Part shown: positions 49,495 to 58,270 of the stretch, one piece after another
Layout: each line of letters begins with the position of its first letter
Position numbering within the stretch: position 1 is the stretch's first letter
Source of the DNA: Amycolatopsis thermoflava N1165
GTDB taxonomy: Bacteria > Actinomycetota > Actinomycetes > Mycobacteriales > Pseudonocardiaceae
Assembly: GCF_000473265.1 (NCBI RefSeq)
Contig: NZ_KI421511.1
Span: 3,261,560-3,325,559, forward strand
Direction of reading: 5' to 3'
DNA length: 64,000 bases
The notes under the pieces: model-generated
The model's input: the letters and a program-made list of their open reading frames with translations, nothing else
The model's database searches: none
What the model was told of the DNA's origin: nothing
Program-made: the position numbers and the translations under genes

Positions 49495-49509
49495 CCGGCA
49501 CGCCGTCAA

Positions 49510-49550
49510 GGCAAGAGGGGTGCGACGCGTCGCGCCGCACCCCTCTTGCC
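49510..49550. terminator. Bidirectional terminator
   Basis: A perfect 15-bp stem (49510-49524 with 49536-49550) lies between the converging regulator and DivIVA-like genes. Confidence 0.7.
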
Positions 49551-49560
49551 GGGTCGTTCG

Positions 49561-50349
49561 TCAGTTCTCGGCCGCCGCGGCGGCGGCCTTCTCCTGCTTC
49601 GCCTGGCGGCGGGCCTTCGCCGCCAGGATCGCCGGGCTGATCTTGCCGGTCTCGGCCGGCTTGCGGGGCTCCGGCGCGTCCGGGATCTCCTCCGCAGGGG
49701 TCTCGTCCACATCGGACTCCTCGACCGTTCCAGCGTCCACGATCTCGGCGACCGGAGCGTCCTCATCGGACTCCGTGGTCGCCGCTTCGTCGTCCGTCCC
49801 GGTCGGCAGCAACGGGAGGGCGGGCGGGTGGAGCTCCGGGGTGCGCGCGGCCTGCTCGGCCGCCGAGTCGATGATCTCGCCGATCCGCACCAGCTGCGCG
49901 AGCAGCGTCTGCCGGGTGTCGCGCAGGCGCTCGACCTCCTGCTCGGCCCGGCGGATCATCGCCAGCGCCTCCTCGTTCGCCTGCTTCGCCAGGTCTTCAC
50001 GCTGACGGCGGGCCTCGTCGGCCTGGTCCTCGTACGCCTTGCGGATCTCCGCGGCGTCCTTTTCGGCCTGTTCGCGGATCTCCCGCGCCTCCACCTCGGC
50101 CTGGGCGATGATCCGCTCGACCCGGGCGCCGATGTTGCCGGAGCCCACCACCTGCAGCGGGACCGACGTGTCACCGCCCAGCTCGGACAGGCGCCGCTCC
50201 TTCTCCTCCAGCTCGCTCGCCAGGTGCCCGGCCCGCGCGCGCAGCCGGCGGATGTAGGCGTCGACCTCCCGGCGGTCGTAACCACGCAGAGCCGCCGAGA
50301 AGTTGATCTCGCGCTCGGCCAGGATGTCATTGCCACCGCTGTTGACCAT
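49561..50349 (-). CDS. DivIVA-like coiled-coil protein
   Basis: A 262-residue cytoplasmic scaffold-type protein. The N-terminal DivIVA/GpsB-like segment reads LAEREINFSAALRGYDRREVDAYIRRLRARAGHLASELEEKERRLSEL. A long coiled coil follows (VERIIAQAEVEAREIREQAEKDAAEIRKAYEDQADEARRQREDL, to about 150), then an acidic low-complexity linker and a basic Ala/Lys tail (AKARRQAKQEKAAAAAAEN). Proteins like this bind the membrane or partner proteins at poles and septa and help polar growth. It is too divergent to be the main Wag31; it may be a paralogue. The upstream Shine-Dalgarno is weak. Confidence 0.8.
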   Translation of the reverse strand: MVNSGGNDILAEREINFSAALRGYDRREVDAYIRRLRARAGHLASELEEKERRLSELGGDTSVPLQVVGSGNIGARVERIIAQAEVEAREIREQAEKDAAEIRKAYEDQADEARRQREDLAKQANEEALAMIRRAEQEVERLRDTRQTLLAQLVRIGEIIDSAAEQAARTPELHPPALPLLPTGTDDEAATTESDEDAPVAEIVDAGTVEESDVDETPAEEIPDAPEPRKPAETGKISPAILAAKARRQAKQEKAAAAAAEN

Positions 50350-50736
50350 GTCCCCGAGTCTCGATCGCGCCACCCGGCCCTGCAAACGGCTGTTCCCCGT
50401 TCGGCTGAAGATCAAGGCGTGCCGGCTGCCCTCGGCGCACCGCCACCGGCCATCGCACCGTGACGACCGCGCGTTCCGCACACTCCGTTCGTGCGGACCG
50501 CGGCCCGGAACGCCCGGAAGCGACTGCCCGCCGTGAGCACCAGGCCCGCATCGGTCACCGGTACGGGTGGTATCACGCTTCCGGCGAGACCGATACCGGC
50601 CGGCGGAGCACCTTTCGTCCCCCGGCCCTACCGCGCCGGCGTGAGCCGGAGGACAGTGGGGCCAGGTCTCGTCATTGCCCGGGCAGCGACGCCGACCAGG
50701 TCCCCGGTGGTTCAACCCGAGTGCCCCGGGGGCCGC
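50350..50736. other. 387-bp intergenic stretch
   Basis: I see no credible gene, RNA or strong repeat here. It should contain the promoter of the DivIVA-like gene near its left end and the 3' end of the MFS transcript at the right. Confidence 0.6.
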
Positions 50737-52029
50737 CTATTCGGCGCCCTCCACGACCGGCGGCTTGCGCACCAGCGCCACCATCGCGGCGCTGAGCAGG
50801 CCGGCGACGGCGAACACCGCGAACCCGAGCCCGGACAGCCGGCTCGCCACCAGGACGCCGCCCAGCCACGGCCCGAAGACCGCACCGAACCGCCCGATGC
50901 CGGACACCCAGCCCAGCGCCGTCGCGCGCACGCCGGCCGGGTAGTGGGCGCCGACGCTGGAGTAGATGAGCGTCTGGGCGCTGAACAGCCAGCCGCCGGT
51001 CAGGAACACCACGACGTAGGTCAGCGGCAGCGGCATCCGGACCGCCAGCAGCGCCACCCCAGCCGCCGTGAGCGTGAACCACAGGATCGCCACCGGCCGC
51101 GCCCCGAACCGGTCCGCCAGGCGCCCCGCGACGAGCATGCCCGCGATGCCGCCGATGTTGATCACCAGCAGGAAGCTGACCGCGGACCCGAGGTGGTAGC
51201 CGTTGGCGCGCATCATCGTCGGCAGCCAGGTGTTCACGCCGTAGACCAGCAGCAACCCGCCGAACGAGGCGATCCAGAACAGGATCGTGGTGAGCGCGAC
51301 GGACGAGGTGAACAGCGCGCGGAGGCTGCCCGGCCGCCGCTCGGTGCGCTCCGGTTCGAACGGCTCGATCGCGACCCGGTAGCGGTCGGCGATCGCCTGC
51401 GCCGTTGCCCGCTTGCCCCTGGCCAGCAAGTAGGTCATCGACTCCGGCAGCATCAGGTGGACCACCGGCAGCACCACCAGCAGCGGCAGCGCGCCGAACC
51501 AGTACACCGACCGCCAGCCCAGCGACTCGACCACCGACATCGCGAGCGCGCCGGCGATCGCGCCGCCCGCCTGGTGCGCGGTCATCACGATGGTGACGCT
51601 CAGGTTCCGGCGCCATGGCGGCGCGTACTCCATGACCATCGCGATCGCCGACGGCAGCAGCCCGCCGAGGCCGACGCCGGCCACGAACCGCGCGGCGCCG
51701 AACACCTCGACCGACGGCGCCGCCGCGCAGGCCGCGGAGGCGAGCGAGAAGACCACGACACCGGTCAGGATGATCTTGCGCCGGCCGATCCGGTCGGTGA
51801 CGATCCCGGACCCGAGCGCGCCGAGCAGCATGCCGAACGTGGTGAGGCTGCCGATCGTCCCGCCGGTCACGGCGGTCAGGCCGAAGCCCTCGTCGGCGAG
51901 CACGCCGGGCAGGGTCGCGCCGTAGACGAACAGGTCGACCCCGTCCAGCAGCACGAGGACCCAGCACAGGGCGGTGACCCGGAACGACAGCCGGGCGACC
52001 GCCGGATCTCTTTGTTCCAACACGGACAT
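50737..52029 (-). CDS. MFS transporter, aromatic acid:H+ symporter (AAHS) type
   Basis: A 430-residue 12-helix carrier. The first helix carries LVLLDGVDLFVYGATLPGV, the Asp-containing motif of AAHS carriers (PcaK, GalT, BenK). Loop 2-3 is GIVTDRIGRRKII, then GVGLGGLLPSAIAMVMEYAP, and the second half has GRLADRFGARPVA. These carriers import benzoates, protocatechuate or gallate. It is divergent from a LigK/GalD/dioxygenase operon with a GntR-type operator between, so gallate or a relative is the likely substrate. Confidence 0.87.
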   Translation of the reverse strand: MSVLEQRDPAVARLSFRVTALCWVLVLLDGVDLFVYGATLPGVLADEGFGLTAVTGGTIGSLTTFGMLLGALGSGIVTDRIGRRKIILTGVVVFSLASAACAAAPSVEVFGAARFVAGVGLGGLLPSAIAMVMEYAPPWRRNLSVTIVMTAHQAGGAIAGALAMSVVESLGWRSVYWFGALPLLVVLPVVHLMLPESMTYLLARGKRATAQAIADRYRVAIEPFEPERTERRPGSLRALFTSSVALTTILFWIASFGGLLLVYGVNTWLPTMMRANGYHLGSAVSFLLVINIGGIAGMLVAGRLADRFGARPVAILWFTLTAAGVALLAVRMPLPLTYVVVFLTGGWLFSAQTLIYSSVGAHYPAGVRATALGWVSGIGRFGAVFGPWLGGVLVASRLSGLGFAVFAVAGLLSAAMVALVRKPPVVEGAE

Positions 52030-52101
52030 CGGTGTCCCTCTCGTCGTCGAGGCGGTTGACGGTGACGGGCAAGGTACTCCGCACACGATCGTGCCCACAA
52101 G

Positions 52102-52113
52102 ATTGTTGACAAT
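52102..52113. promoter_or_regulatory. GntR-type operator overlapping a -35 element
   Basis: ATTGTTGACAAT is a palindrome of the ATTGT-N2-ACAAT type used by FCD GntR regulators such as VanR. It contains TTGACA (52106-52111), with a weak -10 CATCCT 17 bp on, driving the rightward operon. A second palindrome CACGATCGTG lies at 52084-52093. No regulator gene is adjacent. Confidence 0.6.
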
Positions 52114-52169
52114 TTTGGCCGCAAAAAGCATCCTGGCTTGAGCACGACCCGAAGCGAGGAGAGAAAGCC

Positions 52170-52211
52170 ATGCCACAGCCGGCCACCGGCGCCGAGGAGG
52201 TCCCGGCGTGA
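52170..52211 (+). CDS. 13-codon leader-like ORF before the LigK-type gene
   Basis: ATG at 52170 follows GAGGAGA and encodes MPQPATGAEEVPA, stopping in a GTGA overlap with the next start. Its own codons include the Shine-Dalgarno of the aldolase gene. It is either a coupling leader or a chance ORF. Confidence 0.3.
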   Translation: MPQPATGAEEVPA

Positions 52212-52915
52212 ACAAGGTGATCGTCACCGACCCGCCCCGCGCCGACGGCGACGACGTCGCCGCGCTCGCGGAGTTCGGCGTCGCGACCGTGCACGAGGCG
52301 CTGGGCCGCACCGGCCTGCTCGGCCCGGACCTGCGGCCGATCCAGGACGGCGCCCGCATCGGCGGCACCGCCGTGACCGCCCTGTGCTGGCCGGGCGACA
52401 ACCTGATGATCCACGCCGCGGTCGAGCAGTGCCGCCCCGGCGACGTCCTGGTCGTCACGACCACGTCGCCCTCGACGGACGGGCTGTTCGGCGAGCTGTT
52501 CGCCACCGCCCTGCAGCACCGCGGGGTCCGCGGGCTCGTGATCAACACCGGGGTGCGCGACGTCGCGGACCTGCGCGCGATGGGGTTCCCGGTGTGGTCG
52601 GCCGCGGTGAGCGCGCAGGGCACCGTCAAGGCGACCGCGGGCTCGGTCAACGTGCCGGTCGTGATCGGCGGGCAGGCCATCCGCCCTGGCGACGCGATCC
52701 TGGCCGACGACGACGGCGTGCTGTGCGTGCCACGTGAACTCGTCGGCGAGGGGCTGCGCGCGTCGCGGGCCCGCGCGGACAAGGAAGAGGCCACGCGGCA
52801 GGCGTTCCGCGCCGGCGAGCTGGGCCTGGACCGCTACGGGCTGCGCGAGAAGCTCGCCGACCTCGGCGTCCGGTACCTGACGGCCGAGGAGTACGCGAAG
52901 CTGGAGCGCGAATGA
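52208..52915 (+). CDS. RraA-like 4-carboxy-4-hydroxy-2-oxoadipate aldolase/oxaloacetate decarboxylase (LigK/GalC type)
   Basis: A 235-residue RraA-fold enzyme. Conserved features are ALAEFGVATVHEALGRTGLL near the N-terminus, the LMIHAAVEQCRPGDVLVV block, GLVINTGVRDVADLRAMGFPVWSAAVSAQGTVKA with the catalytic Arg-Asp pair, and a metal-site Asp in ILADDDGVLCVP. LigK/GalC cleaves carboxy-hydroxy-oxoadipate to pyruvate and oxaloacetate, the last step of the protocatechuate 4,5-cleavage and gallate pathways. GGAGG precedes the GTG. Its stop overlaps the tautomerase start (ATGA). Confidence 0.85.
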   Translation: MNKVIVTDPPRADGDDVAALAEFGVATVHEALGRTGLLGPDLRPIQDGARIGGTAVTALCWPGDNLMIHAAVEQCRPGDVLVVTTTSPSTDGLFGELFATALQHRGVRGLVINTGVRDVADLRAMGFPVWSAAVSAQGTVKATAGSVNVPVVIGGQAIRPGDAILADDDGVLCVPRELVGEGLRASRARADKEEATRQAFRAGELGLDRYGLREKLADLGVRYLTAEEYAKLERE

Positions 52916-53952
52916 GCGTGCGGTGCATGCTGATGCGGGGCGGCACGTCCAAGGGCGCCTACTTCGTCGCCTCGGACCTCCCCGCCGATCCCGCCGAGCG
53001 CGACGATCTGCTGCTGCGGATCATGGGCACGCCCGACCCGCGGCAGCTCGACGGGCTCGGCGGCGCGCAGCCGGTCACCAGCAAGGTCGCGATCGTCTCC
53101 CCCGCCGAGGGCGACCGGGACGTCGACTACCTGTTCCTGCAGGTCGGAATCGAGGATGCGACGGTTTCGGACCGGCAGACGTGCGGAAACCTGCTCGCCG
53201 GCGTCGGTCAGTTCGCCGTCGAGCGCGGCCTGGTGCCCGCCCGTGGCGACCGCACCAGCGTGCGCGTGCGGATGGTCAACACCGACTCGATCGCGGTCGC
53301 GACGTTCGCCACCCCTGGCGGCCGGGTCGACTACCAGGGCACGACGGCGATCTCCGGCGTGCCCGGCACCGCCGCGCCGGTCGAGCTGGAGTTCACCGGC
53401 ACCGAGGGATCGGTGTGCGGCAGCCTGCTGCCCACCGGGAACGCCGTCGACGAGATCGGCGGCATCCCGGTGACCTGCGTGGACAACGGGATGCCCGTCG
53501 TCGTGGCGCGCGCCGCCGACTTCGGGATCACCGGCTACGAGGCGGCGGACGAGCTGACGGGGCTGGCAGACCGGATCCAAGAGCTGCGGCTGGACGCCGG
53601 GAAGCTGATGGGGCTCGGCGACGTCAGCGGCGCGTCGGTGCCGAAGACGACGCTGGTGGCCGCGCCGCGCGACGGCGGCGCCATCTGCACCCGGACGTTC
53701 ATCCCGCTGCGCCCGCACCCGTCGATCGGTGTGCTGGGCGCGGTGAGCGTGGTGACCGCGCTGATGCTGGACGGCGCGGCCGGGCACGAACTGTTCGCGG
53801 CGCCGCCGCCCGGTTCGCCGGTCGGCGTCGAGCACCCGAGCGGCACGCTGGAGGTCGGGGTCGAACTGGCGCCCGGGCCCCGCGTGGTGCGCTCGACCGT
53901 CATCCGCACCGCGCGGAAGTTGTTCGACGGCACCGTTTTTCCCCGTCCCTGA
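52912..53952 (+). CDS. 4-oxalomesaconate tautomerase (PrpF/GalD-type)
   Basis: A 346-residue PrpF-fold isomerase. The N-terminal motif RCMLMRGGTSKGAYFVASDLP and the following DGLGGAQPVTSKVAIVSP are typical of PrpF/GalD. DRQTCGNLLAGVGQFAVERG carries a catalytic Cys, and the second half has HPSIGVLGAVSVVTALML. GalD converts oxalomesaconate keto and enol forms in gallate and protocatechuate meta-cleavage. It is translationally coupled to the LigK-type aldolase, which strongly supports this rather than a methylaconitate isomerase role. Confidence 0.85.
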   Translation: MSVRCMLMRGGTSKGAYFVASDLPADPAERDDLLLRIMGTPDPRQLDGLGGAQPVTSKVAIVSPAEGDRDVDYLFLQVGIEDATVSDRQTCGNLLAGVGQFAVERGLVPARGDRTSVRVRMVNTDSIAVATFATPGGRVDYQGTTAISGVPGTAAPVELEFTGTEGSVCGSLLPTGNAVDEIGGIPVTCVDNGMPVVVARAADFGITGYEAADELTGLADRIQELRLDAGKLMGLGDVSGASVPKTTLVAAPRDGGAICTRTFIPLRPHPSIGVLGAVSVVTALMLDGAAGHELFAAPPPGSPVGVEHPSGTLEVGVELAPGPRVVRSTVIRTARKLFDGTVFPRP

Positions 53953-53971
53953 CACATCCTGGAAGGCACCG

Positions 53972-54937
53972 ATGCCCCACCTCGAACCCTCGCCCCGGCA
54001 CGAGATCGCGCACCTCGGCCACGTCGAGCTGTTCACCCCGGAACCGGAGAAGAGCCTGGCCTTCTTCGTCGACGTCCTCGGCCTGACGGAGAACGGCTCG
54101 CGGGGCGATTCCGTCTACCTGCGCACGTGGGACGACTACGAGCACCACAGCGTCAAGCTGACCGCCGCGAAGACCTCGGGCGTGGGGCGGACCGCGATGC
54201 GCGCGTCGAGCGAGGAGGCCCTGAAGCGGCGGGTCGCGGCGATCGAGGCGCGCGGGCTGGGCATCGGCTGGGCCGACGGCGACACCGGGATCGGGCCGAC
54301 GTACGTGTTCCGGGACCCGGACGGGCACGAGATGGAAATCTACTGGGAGACCGAGAAGTACGACCCGCCCGAGCACCTGCGGCCGTCGCTGAAGAACCAG
54401 GCCCAGGCGTACCCGGCGCGCGGGGTGTGCGTGCGGCGGCTCGACCACGTCAACTACCTGGCCCAGGACGCGGCGGCGAACGGCGGCTTCATCTGCGACG
54501 CGCTCGGCGGACGGGTGACCGAGCAGATCCAGCTGGACAGCGGGGTGATTTCCGGGCAGTGGACGCACTTCGCGCAGAAGTCCTACGATCTGGTCTACAC
54601 CAATGACTGGACGCGCTCGTCCGGGCGGCTGCACCACATCGCGTTCGCGACGGACACGCGGGAGGACATCCTGCGGGCGGCGGACATCGCGCTGGACAAG
54701 GGCGTGTTCATCGAGACCGGGCCGCACAAGCACGCGATCCAGCAGACGTTCTTCCTGTACGTCTACGAGCCCGGCGGCAACCGGATCGAGCTGTGCAACC
54801 CGACCGCGCGGCTGATCTTCGCGCCGGACTGGGAGCCGGTGACGTGGACCGAAGCCGAGCGGGCGAAGGGCCAGGCGTGGGGCCTGAAGACGATCGAGTC
54901 GTTCCACACGCACGGGACGCCACCGGTGGCGGGTTGA
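53972..54937 (+). CDS. VOC-type extradiol ring-cleavage dioxygenase (catechol 2,3-dioxygenase-like)
   Basis: A 321-residue two-domain vicinal-oxygen-chelate protein. Iron ligands expected in the C-terminal repeat are His in VRRLDHVNYL, His in RLHHIAFATD and Glu in GGNRIELCNPT. The N-terminal repeat (IAHLGHVELFTPEPEKSLAFFVDVLGL, FRDPDGHEMEIYWE) is likewise well kept. It should open a catechol-like ring next to the hydroxyls with O2. It lies 19 bp after the GalD-type gene in one operon, so its ring substrate is probably gallate-like or protocatechuate-like, although known gallate dioxygenases are LigB-type. Confidence 0.85.
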   Translation: MPHLEPSPRHEIAHLGHVELFTPEPEKSLAFFVDVLGLTENGSRGDSVYLRTWDDYEHHSVKLTAAKTSGVGRTAMRASSEEALKRRVAAIEARGLGIGWADGDTGIGPTYVFRDPDGHEMEIYWETEKYDPPEHLRPSLKNQAQAYPARGVCVRRLDHVNYLAQDAAANGGFICDALGGRVTEQIQLDSGVISGQWTHFAQKSYDLVYTNDWTRSSGRLHHIAFATDTREDILRAADIALDKGVFIETGPHKHAIQQTFFLYVYEPGGNRIELCNPTARLIFAPDWEPVTWTEAERAKGQAWGLKTIESFHTHGTPPVAG

Positions 54938-55036
54938 GGCTGTTGTTGGACCGGGTCCCATAGCCGGCGCACAGGTTGTTCTGCGGGCGCTCTCAGGCCG
55001 GCCGGTCACGATGTGAGCCCGGACAGGAGGACGCCC

Positions 55037-55762
55037 GTGCACGACGACAAGCCCCGCGACGAACCGGCGGCCACGTCCCCGGCAGACGACGTGACCACAC
55101 GCGGGCCGGCACCGCTCGCGGCTCCGGCCGGCGATGCGGCCGCTGCGGCGGCCCCTCGCGCCACGGCCGCGGGCGGGGCCGCGCAGGCACCACCCACCAC
55201 TCCGGGCGAAGCCGCGCAGGCACCACACGCCGCCTCCGCAGGCGAGGCCACCACGCTCCCGCAGGCACCACACGCAGCTCCAGCCGCGGATGCGGCCACC
55301 TCCGCGGCACCACCACTCGCCGCGGCCGCCGGCGGGACCACACCCCCGCAGGCACCTCCCACCACTCCGGGCGAAGCCGCGCAGGCACCGCATGCAGCTC
55401 CAGCCGCGGATGCGGCCACCTCCGCGGCGGCACTGCACGCGGCCCCCGCCAGGAACGCGGCCGCGGCGGCGGCACCTCCTGCCGCGGCTGCCGCTCTTCC
55501 AGTCGTGCCGTCCGGCGCTCCCCCGCGGCCCGACAAGCGGCGCCTGGGGATCGGCGTCGTGGCCGGGGTCGCCGCGGTTGTGCTCGTCATCGGGGGCGTG
55601 GGTGGCTTCGCGATCGGGCGGGCGACCGCGGGTTCCGATGACGGCGGGCGCCCCGGCTACGGGCAGTTCGACCGGATGCCGCGCGGCTACGGTGAGCCGC
55701 CGGGCTTCGGGGAGCGCGGTCAGTACGGGCGCGGGTCGGACAACGGCGGGTCCAACACCTGA
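55037..55762 (+). CDS. Ala/Pro-rich repeat protein with one membrane helix and Gly/Tyr-rich tail
   Basis: A 241-residue protein of unknown function. Residues 1-165 are low-complexity Ala/Pro/Thr with a repeated unit APPTTPGEAAQAPHA. One transmembrane helix follows a Lys/Arg patch (RPDKRRLGIGVVAGVAAVVLVIGGVGGFAIG). The last 40 residues are Gly/Tyr/Arg-rich and presumably outside. There is no signal peptide, so topology is probably N-in. The GTG at 55037 has AGGAGG seven bases upstream. Repeat number probably varies between strains. Confidence 0.7.
   Translation: MHDDKPRDEPAATSPADDVTTRGPAPLAAPAGDAAAAAAPRATAAGGAAQAPPTTPGEAAQAPHAASAGEATTLPQAPHAAPAADAATSAAPPLAAAAGGTTPPQAPPTTPGEAAQAPHAAPAADAATSAAALHAAPARNAAAAAAPPAAAAALPVVPSGAPPRPDKRRLGIGVVAGVAAVVLVIGGVGGFAIGRATAGSDDGGRPGYGQFDRMPRGYGEPPGFGERGQYGRGSDNGGSNT
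55183..55430 (+). repeat. Imperfect in-frame DNA repeats within the Ala/Pro-rich gene
   Basis: A block near 55183-55230 recurs at 55348-55391. Another block at 55261-55307 recurs 120 bp later (55381-55427) with two mismatches. These direct repeats encode the PPTTPGEAAQAPHA and AAPAADAATSAA units and could slip during replication. Confidence 0.75.
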
Positions 55763-55802
55763 GTCTTCGCCCCACGACCGGGCGGAGCGCCGCAAGCCGG
55801 GC

Positions 55803-56453
55803 TCAGGACGCGGGCGTCACCGGGGCCATCCAGATCCCCACGATGGCGTCGATCATGCCGGTCGCCGCGTCGTGCCAGTTCTGCCTCGGCGTCGCGGTTC
55901 CGTCGGCGAGCGCGCGCTCCCGCTCCGCGTTCATGTGCACCAGCAGCTGGCGCATCATGGCGCTCCGCTCGGCGCGCACCTCCGGCGGCAGCTCCGGCAG
56001 GCACCGCTTCAAACCCTCCAGCGTCTTCACCATCGACGGCGAAGACAGGGCGTCGTCGGCGAAGATGTCCCGCAGCGCGGGGTCCGTGGTGACCTGCGCG
56101 CTGAACCGGGCGAACCAGGTCGGGTTTCCCAGCGCCGCCAGGTGTTCCGCGGCCGGCCGCACCATGCACGCGATCCAGTCGCGCGGGTCGTCGGACTCCC
56201 CGGCCTCGGCCACCATCCGGTCGCGGATCCGCTCCATCTCGGCGGTGTGCTTGCGGACGATCGCCCGCACCAGGTCGGCCTTCGTGCCGAAGTGGTAGCC
56301 GACCGCGGCCGTGTTGCCCTGCCCCGCCGCCTCGCTGATCTGCCGGTTGGACACCGCGTACACGCCGTGCTCGGCGAAGAGCCGCTCGGCCGTCGTGAGG
56401 ATCGCCTCGCGGGTGGCGGTGACGCGGTCGGACCGGGCCGTCTTCGTCGTCAT
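55803..56453 (-). CDS. TetR-family transcriptional repressor of the adjacent exporter
   Basis: A 216-residue TetR regulator. HTH: REAILTTAERLFAEHGVYAVSNRQISEAAGQGNTAAVGYHFGTKADLVRAIVRKH. The C-terminal domain is helical (DPRDWIACMVRPAAEHLAALGNPTWFARFSAQV). The ATG at 56453 is used because the family HTH begins shortly after; an upstream in-frame region to 56516 looks non-coding. It is divergent from a DHA2-type exporter, with a palindrome near the exporter start. Confidence 0.88.
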   Translation of the reverse strand: MTTKTARSDRVTATREAILTTAERLFAEHGVYAVSNRQISEAAGQGNTAAVGYHFGTKADLVRAIVRKHTAEMERIRDRMVAEAGESDDPRDWIACMVRPAAEHLAALGNPTWFARFSAQVTTDPALRDIFADDALSSPSMVKTLEGLKRCLPELPPEVRAERSAMMRQLLVHMNAERERALADGTATPRQNWHDAATGMIDAIVGIWMAPVTPAS

Positions 56454-56547
56454 CGCCACCACCCGCCGGTCCAAGGACGGGCCAGGCGGCCCGTGTCCAG
56501 GCATTTTACCGATCACCCGTAATCACCCTAACCAGGCCTGCTACGCT

Positions 56548-56565
56548 AAGTCAATCGATTGATTT
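56548..56565. promoter_or_regulatory. TetR operator before the exporter gene
   Basis: The 18-bp near-palindrome AAGTCAATCGATTGATTT has a perfect TCAATCGATTGA core (56551-56562). It ends 22 bp before the exporter ATG. Its AT-rich make-up stands out from the surroundings. Confidence 0.75.
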
Positions 56566-56587
56566 AACCTCGACCGGAGGCCCGGCA

Positions 56588-58270
56588 ATGCCCTCTGCCC
56601 CTGCCCGCCACGCGGGCGACCCGGCGCCACCCGTGGCCCGGACCGGCCGCGTGGTCGCCGTGCTGGCGTTCACCGGCATCGTCGTCTCGCTGATGCAGAC
56701 CCTGATCATCCCGCTGGTCCCCGAGCTGCCCGGCCTGCTGGGCGCGTCGTCGGCGGACACCGCGTGGGCCATCACCGCCACGCTGCTCGCCGCCGCGGTC
56801 GCCACCCCGACCGTCGGGCGCCTCGGCGACATGTACGGCAAGCGGCGGATGCTGCTGGTCAGCGTCGTCCTGCTGATCGCGGGATCGGTGACCTGCGGAC
56901 TGTCGAGCAGCCTGGTGCCGATGATCGTCGGCCGCGCGCTGCAGGGCCTGGCCTCCGGCGTGATCCCGCTGGGCATCAGCATCATGCGCGACGAGCTGCC
57001 CGCCGAACGGCTCGGCTCGGCGACCGCGATGATGAGCGCCTCCCTCGGCGTCGGCGGCGCGCTCGGCCTGCCCGCCGCGGCGCTGATCGCCGAGAACGCC
57101 GACTGGCACGTGTTGTTCTGGACGGCCGCCGGCCTCGGCGTGGTCGCGTTCCTGCTGGTGGTGTCGTTCGTGCCGGAGTCGTCGGTGCGCACCGGCGGGC
57201 GGTTCGACCTGCCCGGCGCGCTCGGCCTGTCGGTCGCGCTGCTGTGCCTGCTGCTGGCGATCTCCAAGGGCGCGGACTGGGGCTGGGGCGACGGGCTGAC
57301 CATCGGCCTGTTCGTCGCCGCCGTCGTGGTGCTGCTGGTGTGGGGCCGGTGGGAGCTGCGTGCGCGGGAACCGCTGGTGGACCTCCGCACCACCGCGCGC
57401 AGGCAGGTGCTGCTGACCAACATCGCGTCGGTGGTGTTCGGGTTCGCCATGTTCGCGATGTCGCTGGTGCTGCCGCAGCTGCTGCAGCTGCCGACGGCGA
57501 CCGGGTTCGGGCTCGGCCAGTCAATGCTGGTGGCGGGTCTGGTGATGGCGCCGTCCGGTCTGGTCATGATGGCGACCGCGCCGGTGTCGGCGAAGATCTC
57601 CCGGACGCGCGGCCCGAAAGTGACGCTGATGCTCGGCGCGCTGGTGGTCGCGATCGGGTACGGGCTCAACATCGTGTTGATGGGCGAGGTCTGGCAGCTG
57701 CTGATCGCCTCGTGCGTCATCGGCGCCGGGATCGGCCTGTCCTACGGCGCGATGCCCGCGCTGATCATGTCCGCGGTGCCGGTGTCGGAAACAGCGTCGG
57801 CGAACAGCCTGAACACGCTGATGCGCTCGATCGGCACGTCCACCTCCAGCGCGGTGGCAGGTGTGGTGCTGGCGCAGATGACCGTCTCGCTGGGGCCGGT
57901 CGCCGTGCCGTCGCAGGACGGGTTCCGGGTGGTGCTGGCGATCGGCGCGGGCGCGGCTTTGGTGGCGCTGTTCGTCGCCGCGTTCCTGCCCGCGCGGCGG
58001 CGGGCCGCGGCCGGGCGGAGCGTGTCGGGCACCGTGCGCGGAGCGAGTGGCGCGGCGGTGGTCACGGTCACCGCGCACCGCGCGGACGGGAGCGTCGCGG
58101 CGAGCGCGGCGGCCGGTTCGGACGGCGGGTTCGCGCTGGCGGCGCTGCCCGCGGAGCCGCTGACGCTGGTGGCGGTGGAGCACCCGGCGGTGCACGAGAC
58201 GGTTTCGGTCGGCGCCGGGGCCACGCAGCGGCACGACATCGACCTGGGCGCGCGGGAGGGACGGGCATGA
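56588..58270 (+). CDS. DHA2-type MFS drug exporter fused to a CnaB/carboxypeptidase-regulatory-like domain
   Basis: A 560-residue protein. Residues about 20-465 form a 14-helix DHA2 exporter: GRLGDMYGKRRMLL loop motif, GRALQGLASGVIPLGISIMRDELP in helix 4, GVGGALGLPAAALI (motif C region). After RRRAAAGRSVSGTVRG, residues about 475-555 form a small beta domain (VTVTAHRADGSVAASAAAGSDGGFALAALPAEPLTLVAVEHP) like carboxypeptidase-regulatory/CnaB modules. In a 14-helix exporter the C-terminus should be cytoplasmic, an odd place for such a domain. It overlaps the next gene by ATGA. Confidence 0.88.
   Translation: MPSAPARHAGDPAPPVARTGRVVAVLAFTGIVVSLMQTLIIPLVPELPGLLGASSADTAWAITATLLAAAVATPTVGRLGDMYGKRRMLLVSVVLLIAGSVTCGLSSSLVPMIVGRALQGLASGVIPLGISIMRDELPAERLGSATAMMSASLGVGGALGLPAAALIAENADWHVLFWTAAGLGVVAFLLVVSFVPESSVRTGGRFDLPGALGLSVALLCLLLAISKGADWGWGDGLTIGLFVAAVVVLLVWGRWELRAREPLVDLRTTARRQVLLTNIASVVFGFAMFAMSLVLPQLLQLPTATGFGLGQSMLVAGLVMAPSGLVMMATAPVSAKISRTRGPKVTLMLGALVVAIGYGLNIVLMGEVWQLLIASCVIGAGIGLSYGAMPALIMSAVPVSETASANSLNTLMRSIGTSTSSAVAGVVLAQMTVSLGPVAVPSQDGFRVVLAIGAGAALVALFVAAFLPARRRAAAGRSVSGTVRGASGAAVVTVTAHRADGSVAASAAAGSDGGFALAALPAEPLTLVAVEHPAVHETVSVGAGATQRHDIDLGAREGRA

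Noticed and set aside
55183..55430. Repeats as a possible CRISPR array
   Set aside because: The repeats are imperfect, in frame, and encode Ala/Pro units; spacers are not unique and no cas genes are present.
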